Assembly (NCBI GenBank): GCA_965222315.1
Contig: OZ244951.1
Location: 1,178,001-1,242,000 of the forward strand
Reading direction: 5' to 3'
DNA: 64,000 bases
Origin: JACKII01 sp965222315
GTDB taxonomy: Bacteria > Pseudomonadota > Alphaproteobacteria > Bin95
Shown: piece by piece, positions 17,881 to 23,856 of the stretch
How positions within the stretch are numbered: position 1 is the first letter of the stretch
Layout of the letters: each line of letters starts with the position of its first letter
The notes under the pieces: generated by a model
The model's input: only the letters and a program-made list of their open reading frames with translations
The model's database searches: none
What the model was told of the DNA's origin: nothing
Position numbers and translations under genes: made by a program

Positions 17881-18036
17881 GATGTCGAGCACCAGGCTAC
17901 AGACGAACACCGTCCCGCCCAGCAGAACCACCTCCGTCGGGGTCATGGTCTTCTTCAGCATGAAGCGCAAGACCTGCGAGTAGATGAGGGTTACGGCGAC
18001 GGCGATCAAGAGTGCCAGAATGACATGCCATTCCAT
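17872..18036 (-). CDS. Small two-helix membrane protein (54 aa)
   Basis: This short gene encodes MEWHVILALLIAVAVTLIYS, a basic loop RFMLKKTMTPTE, then a second hydrophobic helix VVLLGGTVFVCSLVLDIFI. The ribosome-binding site AAGGAG lies nine bases before the ATG. Two helices joined by a positively charged loop predict both ends outside and the loop in the cytoplasm. It is divergent from tadA (54 bp between starts) and lies just upstream of the rluB-type gene on the same strand. Its end sits in a 15-bp tandem repeat that triplicates the stop codon. No family recognised. The coding quality and the ribosome-binding site argue that it is real. Confidence 0.72.
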   Translation of the reverse strand: MEWHVILALLIAVAVTLIYSQVLRFMLKKTMTPTEVVLLGGTVFVCSLVLDIFI

Positions 18037-18090
18037 CGGGTATTGCTCCTTTTAGCAGACGGCCTTGAGCCGTTACGTTACTCTACGCTG

Positions 18091-18543
18091 ATGAGTTGGC
18101 CTGTGCACCCTATGACCTCGGCCTTGCAACAGGCGCGCGCCGCTGCCGCGGCGGGGGAGGTGCCCGTGGGGGCTGTGCTGACCGGACCGGATGGCGCAAT
18201 ATTGGCGACGGCGCATAACCAGGTCGAGACAGGGCATGACCCCACGGCCCATGCGGAAATCATGGTAATCCGGGCTGCAGCTAAAGCGTTGGGGACGCCG
18301 CGGCTGGCCGGCTGCGATCTTTATGTCACGCTCGAACCCTGCGCTATGTGTGCCCAGGCCATCAGCCTCGCCCGCATCCGGCGGCTCTATTTTGGCGCTT
18401 ATGACCCCAAAGGCGGCGGTGTGGAGCATGGCGCGCGGGTCTTCAGCCATCCCACCTGCCATCATGCGCCGGAAGTCTATGGCGGTCTGCAGGAAGCGGA
18501 AGCCGCCGAAATGCTGAAACGGTTTTTTGCGGAGCGGCGCTAG
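18091..18543 (+). CDS. tadA: tRNA-specific adenosine deaminase TadA
   Basis: This protein of about 150 aa is a zinc cytidine/deoxycytidylate deaminase-fold enzyme. The HAE motif in DPTAHAEIMVIRAAA supplies the zinc His and catalytic Glu, and PCAMC in VTLEPCAMCAQAIS supplies two zinc Cys. EVPVGAVL near the N-terminus and FGAYDPKGGGVEHG complete the TadA pattern. TadA converts A34 to inosine in tRNA-Arg(ACG). The ATG at 18091 begins at the family's usual N-terminus; ATG 18112 is an alternative, and the 18025 start would overlap the divergent small gene. A 6-bp-arm hairpin follows the stop. Confidence 0.95.
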   Translation: MSWPVHPMTSALQQARAAAAAGEVPVGAVLTGPDGAILATAHNQVETGHDPTAHAEIMVIRAAAKALGTPRLAGCDLYVTLEPCAMCAQAISLARIRRLYFGAYDPKGGGVEHGARVFSHPTCHHAPEVYGGLQEAEAAEMLKRFFAERR

Positions 18544-18571
18544 CCCGGCTGGTCGTCAGTGCAGCGGTGAC

Positions 18572-18590
18572 CGGGAACCCTTGATTCCCG
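18572..18590 (+). terminator. Weak hairpin after tadA
   Basis: CGGGAA (18572-18577) and TTCCCG (18585-18590) pair across a 7-base loop, 28 bp after the tadA stop. It has no T-tract, so a terminator role is only possible. Confidence 0.3.
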
Positions 18591-18643
18591 CAGGCGGAGT
18601 GGATTAGCTGGCGTTCCACTCTCCGCATGGGAGCATCGGCGTT

Positions 18644-19129
18644 ATGACCGGCAAACCAAGGCTGAACCCGCGGCGCAGCGACAGCAGCCGCGCCGTCTGG
18701 GAAAAGCAGGTGGAAACCCTCAGCGTGCTACAGCGAGGGGTGTTCGACGTCGCCATGCTGGCAATGAAGAGCCTGTTGGTGTTCAACGGCGGTGCAATCA
18801 TCGCGTTGCTGACCTTCTTCGGTAACTTTATCGCCCGGAACCCCGAACGCAGCGCCAGCATCGTAGCACTGGCTGACTCCATCCTATTTTACGTCATCGG
18901 TGCGGCGCTGGCACTGGTCAGCACCATGCTGACTTACCTGACGCTCGAAGTGATCCTGCGCGGCCGTGTCCGAAAGTTGCTACTCGAGAAGATGCCAATG
19001 ACGGTGTTCGGCAGTTGGCCTGGCCATGTGCTTCGGATTTTGGCGGCCCTGTCCGGGGTGGCCAGCTTCTGCCTGTTTGTTGCGGGTTCACTTACGGCCG
19101 CCGAGGCACTTGTCGTTCTTGCTGAGTGA
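18644..19129 (+). CDS. Membrane protein of unknown function
   Basis: This 161-aa protein has a hydrophilic N-terminal 40 residues with a possible amphipathic helix (SRAVWEKQVETLSVLQRGVF). Four hydrophobic segments follow, of which the clearest are SLLVFNGGAIIALLTFFGNF, SILFYVIGAALALVSTMLTY and ILAALSGVASFCLFVAGSL. The short polar segments hold ARNPERS and a basic RGRVRKLLLEKM. The pattern of an N-terminal helix plus paired helices recalls small effector- or sensor-like membrane proteins, but I recognise no family. Its 3' end overlaps the convergent alpha/beta hydrolase gene by 38 bp. Confidence 0.75.
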   Translation: MTGKPRLNPRRSDSSRAVWEKQVETLSVLQRGVFDVAMLAMKSLLVFNGGAIIALLTFFGNFIARNPERSASIVALADSILFYVIGAALALVSTMLTYLTLEVILRGRVRKLLLEKMPMTVFGSWPGHVLRILAALSGVASFCLFVAGSLTAAEALVVLAE

Positions 19130-19904
19130 GCCAGTCCAGTACGATGGTCTCGCCGCCATGCTCGAACAGATCTATATGGCCGGCCTCGTCAAGACGGACG
19201 AAGCGTTTCGGCTCCGGTAACGCTGCATACAGGCGTTCGGCATGGATCAAGGGCACGGTGCTGTCCCGGCCGCCATGGAGCATCAACACGGGCGTTCCGC
19301 AGGCAGGGGCGAGGCGGAAATTGTCCCAACGATCCCGTAAAAGCAGATTGGCCGGCAGCACCGGATAGCGGCGTTGCGCAAGGCGGGCTGCGCTGTCGAA
19401 TGCGCCCTCCAATACCACCGCGCCGGGCGGATGCTTCGCCGCAAGGTGCAAAGCCACGCCGGCTCCGAGTGATTCGCCGTAGTAGATCAGGGACGCGTTG
19501 GTTTGAGCGCTCAGCCAGGCCAGCGCGGCCTCCGCATCGCGCAGAAGCAATGGTTTTGACGGTTTGCCCTCATTGCCGCTAAACCCGCGGTAAGCGGGCA
19601 TCAGCATGCCATATCCCGCCGCCGCGAAAGACTGGAACTTGTTCGCACGGCAATGCAAGGGTCCGGCATTGCCGTGCCAGTAGAGCACCACCGGCCTGCC
19701 CGCTGCGGGTGGCATCCACCATGCCAGCAGCGTAATACCGTCGGCCATGGTCAGCTTGACAGGCACCACCCCGCTCAAACCTACCGCCTCCGGCAGTTCG
19801 GCGGGTTCCGAACCGGGATACATGAGGCGGCGCTGCAGGCCATACATCACGGCGACGACCGCGCCATAAACACCGGCCGCTGTCAGCAGCGCTGAAACCA
19901 GCAT
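19092..19904 (-). CDS. Alpha/beta hydrolase, Bem46/ABHD13-like
   Basis: This 270-aa protein has an N-terminal membrane anchor (VSALLTAAGVYGAVVAVMYG) followed by an alpha/beta-hydrolase domain. WHGNAGPLHCRAN forms the oxyanion region, YYGESLGAG the nucleophile elbow with Ser, HGGRDSTVPL supplies the acid Asp, and DEAGHIDLF the catalytic His. The RLMYPGSEP segment and motif order match the Bem46/ABHD13 group of membrane-anchored serine hydrolases, whose bacterial substrates are unknown. The ribosome-binding site GAGGAG precedes the ATG at 19904. A perfect 22-bp-arm palindrome lies just upstream, between this gene and the preceding minus-strand gene. Confidence 0.88.
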   Translation of the reverse strand: MLVSALLTAAGVYGAVVAVMYGLQRRLMYPGSEPAELPEAVGLSGVVPVKLTMADGITLLAWWMPPAAGRPVVLYWHGNAGPLHCRANKFQSFAAAGYGMLMPAYRGFSGNEGKPSKPLLLRDAEAALAWLSAQTNASLIYYGESLGAGVALHLAAKHPPGAVVLEGAFDSAARLAQRRYPVLPANLLLRDRWDNFRLAPACGTPVLMLHGGRDSTVPLIHAERLYAALPEPKRFVRLDEAGHIDLFEHGGETIVLDWLTQQERQVPRRP

Positions 19905-19923
19905 CGGTTAGGGACTCCTCGGC

Positions 19924-19971
19924 CTAGGGCAGATTTACCCGATCCAATCGGATCGGGTAAATCTGCCCTAG
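19924..19971. repeat. Perfect 22-bp-arm palindrome with 4-nt loop
   Basis: Arm 19924-19945 is the exact reverse complement of arm 19950-19971, with AATC between. It lies in the 110-bp gap between the large membrane-protein gene and the hydrolase gene, both on the minus strand. In that direction no T-tract follows, so it is either an unusual terminator/processing hairpin or a small palindromic repeat element. Confidence 0.85.
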
Positions 19972-20014
19972 CATATGTTCAGTGGGTGTAGGCAACGCAA
20001 ACGGGGGCAGGCTC

Positions 20015-21913
20015 CTATTGCTTTTGGAGCAGGACCATGGCCTGACCATGTTCAAAGACCGGCTCGTAGTGCTCTTTGAGGCGGTAGCCGATGCTATTGG
20101 CCCACATAAAGTACTCAATCCGGTTCTCGAAGGAGCTCTGGGCATAATTGGGTGACGAGACCCAATGCAAAACCTTGCGGCTGTCGGTGAAGGCCCGTTT
20201 TTCCGCAACCGGCGGATTGGCTCCCCAAAGCTGGTTGTAGTCCCGCCGGTGCATGACGACGACCATGTCTGGGTTTTTGTCGAGCATCGCCGAATGCGGG
20301 GCGCGGTCGGTGGCGTAAAGCAGATCGTAGAAGCTGTAGCCCGCCGGGCAAATTCCGGTCCGTGCCGGCCACGCCCAGGCGTTGTAGTAGAAAAACACCG
20401 GTCGGTCATTGAGATCGGGCTCTGTCAGCCGCTCCGCTACCGCCGCAAGGTCTGGGTCGTTCTGATAGTGTTCTGCCAGGATGCTTTGGCCGCGCGCCAC
20501 GATCGGGCCAGCAGTGGGGCGGTTCTGCAATTCATGCACAATGCCGCGGGCTTGGTTCTGCAACTGCCACCGCGCGATGTGAGAATGACCGGCTGTGTGC
20601 GCCACCGCCGCCACCACGACGGCCGTCACGGTGAGACTCTGCAGTGTCCGGCTCTGCCAGAGCAGGCTGCGCGGCTGGTTGACCAGTACGGCGAGCATCA
20701 ATGGCAGGAACGGAATGGCCATGTGGTAGAAGTCCGGCCGCTGGAGGGCAATCCGCATGGTCGCGGCAAGGAACACCGACGCGCCGATCAGGTGGAGATC
20801 ACCTGCGGCCAGCGGCGTCTTGCCGAGTTGGCGCAGGCTGCCGCTGAAGCACGCCACGACACAGCACAGTACGGCAAACAGGGCGGCCGAATGGATTGTC
20901 CAGTGAAAGGCAAACTGGCCGATCCCAAGGCGCCCCGAACGCGCCGACACTTCCGCCATCATGCCGAGATAGTCACCAAATCCGCTGCCGGTGGCAGCCC
21001 AGGCCAGCGCTGCCCAAACAGCGATGCTCACGGCAATTGCCACAGCACCGGCGCGAATGGCGGCCCACCGGTGCGGGTAGAACAGGTTTATGCCGTAAAT
21101 TGCCAGAACGCTCACGAGGGCGGCAATGCCGTACTCATGCGAAACCGCAAGCTGGACGCCAGCCATGGCGCCAGCCATCAGGCCGTACCGGATGGAACTT
21201 GGCTTGGCTGCGGCGGTCAGTATCGCCAGCGGCGCCAGGAAGTAGCGCCAAGCCATCCAGTTCAGTCCCAGCAGCGAGTCGAACGCGAACGGCAGCAAAA
21301 CCAGCAGCGCGCAATACCGTTTCCAGGGCGTGCGGATATAGGCCTGCAAGACGAGCAGCAGTGTGCCGAAGAACAGCAGCTGCAGCAAAAAATAGTAGGT
21401 GTAGTAGCTCTCCATCGAATAGCCTGTGGCGCTGATCCAGGCTTCGGCAAGCCCAAGCATCAAGGGGCCATAGAGGAACTCGAAATCCGTGTATGGCGCC
21501 TGGCCGCAGACCATTCGCCAGAGGACATTGATGAAATAGTCGGCCTCGATATGCGGGCCGAACCGGGCAAGAGCGCCGGGCCAATAAAGCACCGTGACGA
21601 GCCCCACCATGCCGAACCGTTCCAGCCACAACAGCCAGCCGCGCGGCTTGGCCTGTCGGGAGTGGTGCGCCGTATCCGGCGGCACGGCTTTGCTGCGCAT
21701 GCCGGCGAGCGACACAAACAGGCCGCCGGCGCCGAGCAGCGCCAGGAACTTCCAGTATGCCAGCGAAATATTATAGCCCAGTATGGCTGCGGTGCTAGGC
21801 AGGTTGGGGTCTGGCGGATAGAGGCGTGGCACGTATTGCAATGCCAGGGCGAACGACAGAAGCAGGCCGGCGGCGATTGCTGCCAGTATCAGATCTGCCG
21901 AACGGACATTCAT
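20015..21913 (-). CDS. Large polytopic membrane protein with C-terminal soluble domain, GT-C-like
   Basis: This 632-aa protein has about ten or more hydrophobic helices in its first two thirds and a hydrophilic C-terminal part of about 200 residues (from GHSHIARWQLQNQARGIVHE). A loop after helix 3 carries GPHIEADYFINVLWRMVCGQ and YTDFEFLYGPLMLGLAEAW. The acidic loop early in the protein and the overall layout resemble GT-C-type membrane glycosyltransferases or O-antigen/arabinosyl-type proteins, but I see no decisive motif. The C-terminal domain has PVFFYYNAWAWPARTGICPA. No other polysaccharide genes are nearby. It is followed by the perfect palindrome at 19.9 kb. Confidence 0.78.
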   Translation of the reverse strand: MNVRSADLILAAIAAGLLLSFALALQYVPRLYPPDPNLPSTAAILGYNISLAYWKFLALLGAGGLFVSLAGMRSKAVPPDTAHHSRQAKPRGWLLWLERFGMVGLVTVLYWPGALARFGPHIEADYFINVLWRMVCGQAPYTDFEFLYGPLMLGLAEAWISATGYSMESYYTYYFLLQLLFFGTLLLVLQAYIRTPWKRYCALLVLLPFAFDSLLGLNWMAWRYFLAPLAILTAAAKPSSIRYGLMAGAMAGVQLAVSHEYGIAALVSVLAIYGINLFYPHRWAAIRAGAVAIAVSIAVWAALAWAATGSGFGDYLGMMAEVSARSGRLGIGQFAFHWTIHSAALFAVLCCVVACFSGSLRQLGKTPLAAGDLHLIGASVFLAATMRIALQRPDFYHMAIPFLPLMLAVLVNQPRSLLWQSRTLQSLTVTAVVVAAVAHTAGHSHIARWQLQNQARGIVHELQNRPTAGPIVARGQSILAEHYQNDPDLAAVAERLTEPDLNDRPVFFYYNAWAWPARTGICPAGYSFYDLLYATDRAPHSAMLDKNPDMVVVMHRRDYNQLWGANPPVAEKRAFTDSRKVLHWVSSPNYAQSSFENRIEYFMWANSIGYRLKEHYEPVFEHGQAMVLLQKQ

Positions 21914-22010
21914 CGGCGCCCCTAACGAAATCTGCGGAATGCTAGTATATGATTATATAAACTGTATGAACAAATCCGCAACAATCCGCTGTGGAGCCGA
22001 CAGTGGACAC

Positions 22011-23417
22011 TTACGCCAGCTTGTTGGCGCTCTCCAGCAGATCCTCGACCAGCCTTTCCAGGTGATTGAGCGTCGAACATTCCTTCATCACGTGGCAATA
22101 GGGGCGGTAGCGCTTGGTTTCGCTGTCGCCCGTCCCCCATAGCGGCGGCGGCTCCGGGTTCAGGAAGATCACCCGCTTGGAGCGCTCGTAGAGCTCTTTC
22201 ATGATGTCGGCGCGCGGGTCGGTGTAGTTGGAGCGCGCGTCGCCCAGAATAATCACCGTCGTCCGCTTGTCGACAATGTCCAGCCAACCCTCGCGGAAGT
22301 CGCTTAGCGACTGGCCGTAGTCGGTCGGCATGTAGCCGACGGCGTTCATCACCTTCTCCACCGCCTCTTCGACCAGATGCCGCTCGAAGAAGTCCGACGT
22401 CTCGATCAGCTTGCCGCTGAAGGCGAAGGTGCGGATGCCGGAGAGCACATCGTGCAGGGCATAGAGGAACTGGAGCAAGAAGCGCGCCACCGCCGCGACC
22501 GAGCCGGAGACGTCGCAGATGGCAATCACCTTGGGCTTGTCCAGCTTGCGCATCTTCCATTCGAGGCTGAACAGAATGCCGTCATTGGCGTAGTTCTTGC
22601 GCATGGTCCGGCGCACGTCCAGCTGGCCGCGGTCCTTGATCTTGCGCTTGCGGGCGTAGAGGGCGACCAGGCGCTTGGCGATCTTGTCCACGATCTTGCG
22701 CATCTCTTCCTGGTCGCGCCTGTCCATGTTGCCGAGGCGGGAGCGGCGCAGCCGGTCTTCCTTCAACTCCTTGGAAGTGGCGGCGCCGTGCAGTTGCAAC
22801 TGCTGCTCGACGAAGTCGCGCACCTGCTCGAACAGGTAGGAGCGGCCTTCCTGCAGCTGCTGGCGCATGCCCTGTCCGCCGCCGGAGCCGTCGCCCTCCC
22901 CCGGCATGCCACCGCCGCCGGGCATGCCTTCGCCCTGCATCTCCCGGCCGAGTTCGCTGATCTGGGCGTCCAGGTCCTGGAGCCCCATCTCGTTCATGAT
23001 GCGCTGCACATAGAGCCCGCGCTGGGTGAAGAAGCGGATGTTCTCCACCCCGATGGCCGCCGCCGCCTGCTCCATGGAGAGCGCGAGCCCCGACTGGTCG
23101 TCCTCCATCAGCATCCGGGCCAGCTCGCTGTCGGCCTCCCCGGAATCACCGCCAGCAGCCGGGTTCCGGCGTTCATCCTCGTCGTCCTCCTGGTTGCGGA
23201 AGCTGTCGGCGCGGAAGAAGTCCTCGAACGTGTCGGAGAAGGCGTGTTTCTCCTCCTCCGACTTGGCGAGCGCGAAGGAGAGGGAGGTCTTCAGCCGCTC
23301 CCGGTCCTCCCAGCCGACCAGCTCCACCACATGCATGGCGTCGAGCGTATCGGCCACCGAGACGGGCACATCGGCGCCGCGCAGGGCCTTGAGGAAATTG
23401 GTAAAGGTGCGTTCCAT
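22011..23417 (-). CDS. VWA domain-containing protein, CoxE family
   Basis: This 468-aa protein has an N-terminal CoxE-like helical part, RTFTNFLKALRGADVPVSVA. An acidic and Gly-rich linker follows (residues 75-185, with EDDEDER and GGGGMPGEGDGSGGG). A C-terminal von Willebrand A domain follows, with a MIDAS motif DVSGS (Asp302, Ser304, Ser306) and a later TDYGQSL. The final VEDLLESANKLA is typical of the family. CoxE/YehP-type VWA proteins normally work with a MoxR-family AAA+ ATPase in assembling or activating metalloenzymes. No MoxR gene is adjacent here; the flanking genes are a membrane protein and a repeat-bearing spacer. The target is therefore unknown. Confidence 0.9.
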   Translation of the reverse strand: MERTFTNFLKALRGADVPVSVADTLDAMHVVELVGWEDRERLKTSLSFALAKSEEEKHAFSDTFEDFFRADSFRNQEDDEDERRNPAAGGDSGEADSELARMLMEDDQSGLALSMEQAAAAIGVENIRFFTQRGLYVQRIMNEMGLQDLDAQISELGREMQGEGMPGGGGMPGEGDGSGGGQGMRQQLQEGRSYLFEQVRDFVEQQLQLHGAATSKELKEDRLRRSRLGNMDRRDQEEMRKIVDKIAKRLVALYARKRKIKDRGQLDVRRTMRKNYANDGILFSLEWKMRKLDKPKVIAICDVSGSVAAVARFLLQFLYALHDVLSGIRTFAFSGKLIETSDFFERHLVEEAVEKVMNAVGYMPTDYGQSLSDFREGWLDIVDKRTTVIILGDARSNYTDPRADIMKELYERSKRVIFLNPEPPPLWGTGDSETKRYRPYCHVMKECSTLNHLERLVEDLLESANKLA

Positions 23418-23547
23418 GGGGAAAAGTCCGGGACGGGCAGGAGCCGGAACGCTAGCACAGGGCGGCGGGTGAGGGGAGGGGGTCGGAAAGCGGTAATTTG
23501 GTAACGCTATGTTGGATGATAAACTTGGGTAAGCATTTATCTACATT

Positions 23548-23587
23548 CCTCTACATTTATCGACATTCTGGCGGGAAAATGTAGAGG
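23548..23587. repeat. 11-bp inverted repeat, CCTCTACATTT / AAATGTAGAGG
   Basis: The arms at 23548-23558 and 23577-23587 are exact reverse complements around 18 bases. Related words CTACATT (23541) and CTGTAGA (twice downstream) lie close by. It may be an operator or the remains of a larger element. Confidence 0.6.
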
Positions 23588-23811
23588 TCCTGTTTATCTC
23601 CTGTAGATGCGATGACTATCCCCTGTAGACGCTTTGCATGTGGTAATATATTACCAAAACATTGCCGATAAGCGTCCTTCATTTCCGCAAGAATTTCTGC
23701 AAGCGACGGCCTTTTCCCGGCCGACTGCCCGGCCGCCAGCGCCGAGTGGAGAGCCGGGTGGAGAGCCGGGATCTTCCGCCGCGCCGAACCTCGAACCCAC
23801 CTCGACACCAT
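23557..23811 (-). CDS. Doubtful small ORF (up to 84 aa)
   Basis: This frame could encode up to 84 aa. The last 50 residues read like protein (PSLAEILAEMKDAYRQCFG, then NILPHAKRLQGIVIASTGDK and QDLYIFPPECR). The N-terminal 30 residues come from a GC-rich repeat and look non-coding. An internal ATG at MKDAYRQC would give 41 aa. There is no clear ribosome-binding site. I recognise no family; it may be a gene fragment or a chance frame. Confidence 0.2.
   Translation of the reverse strand: MVSRWVRGSARRKIPALHPALHSALAAGQSAGKRPSLAEILAEMKDAYRQCFGNILPHAKRLQGIVIASTGDKQDLYIFPPECR
23641..23656. promoter_or_regulatory. Perfect 16-bp palindrome, possible operator
   Basis: TGGTAATATATTACCA is fully self-complementary. 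A related GGTAATTTGGTAAC occurs near 23491. Short AT-centred palindromes like this are typical of dimeric repressor sites, but no regulator gene is adjacent. Confidence 0.4.
23747..23770. repeat. Tandem 12-bp repeat TGGAGAGCCGGG, part of a GC-rich intergenic repeat
   Basis: Two exact copies lie at 23747-23758 and 23759-23770, followed by ATCTTCC. The same GAGAGCCGGGA/TCCCGGCTCTC word recurs in spacers at 27.6 kb and 49.2 kb. Confidence 0.7.
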
Positions 23812-23856
23812 ACCGCAATCCCCTTACCATCCCGTTAATGCAACCGGAGCGGCGCA

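Larger units (their letters stand above)
23418..23856. other. AT-rich spacer rich in short repeats
   Basis: This 439-bp gap separates the divergent CoxE-type gene and the repeat-bearing membrane-protein gene. It holds an inverted repeat at 23548-23587, a palindrome at 23641-23656, several CTACATT/CTGTAGA words and a 12-bp tandem repeat at 23747-23770. Its first half is clearly more AT-rich than its surroundings. A weak minus-strand frame covers 23557-23811. Confidence 0.6.

Noticed and set aside
17872..18036. Toxin type I membrane peptide for the 54-aa protein
   Set aside because: No antisense RNA or overlapping antitoxin signal is visible; only two helices and a loop are supported.
23641..23656. 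Toxin-antitoxin operator idea for the 16-bp palindrome
   Set aside because: No toxin- or antitoxin-like gene is adjacent, so only a general operator possibility is kept.
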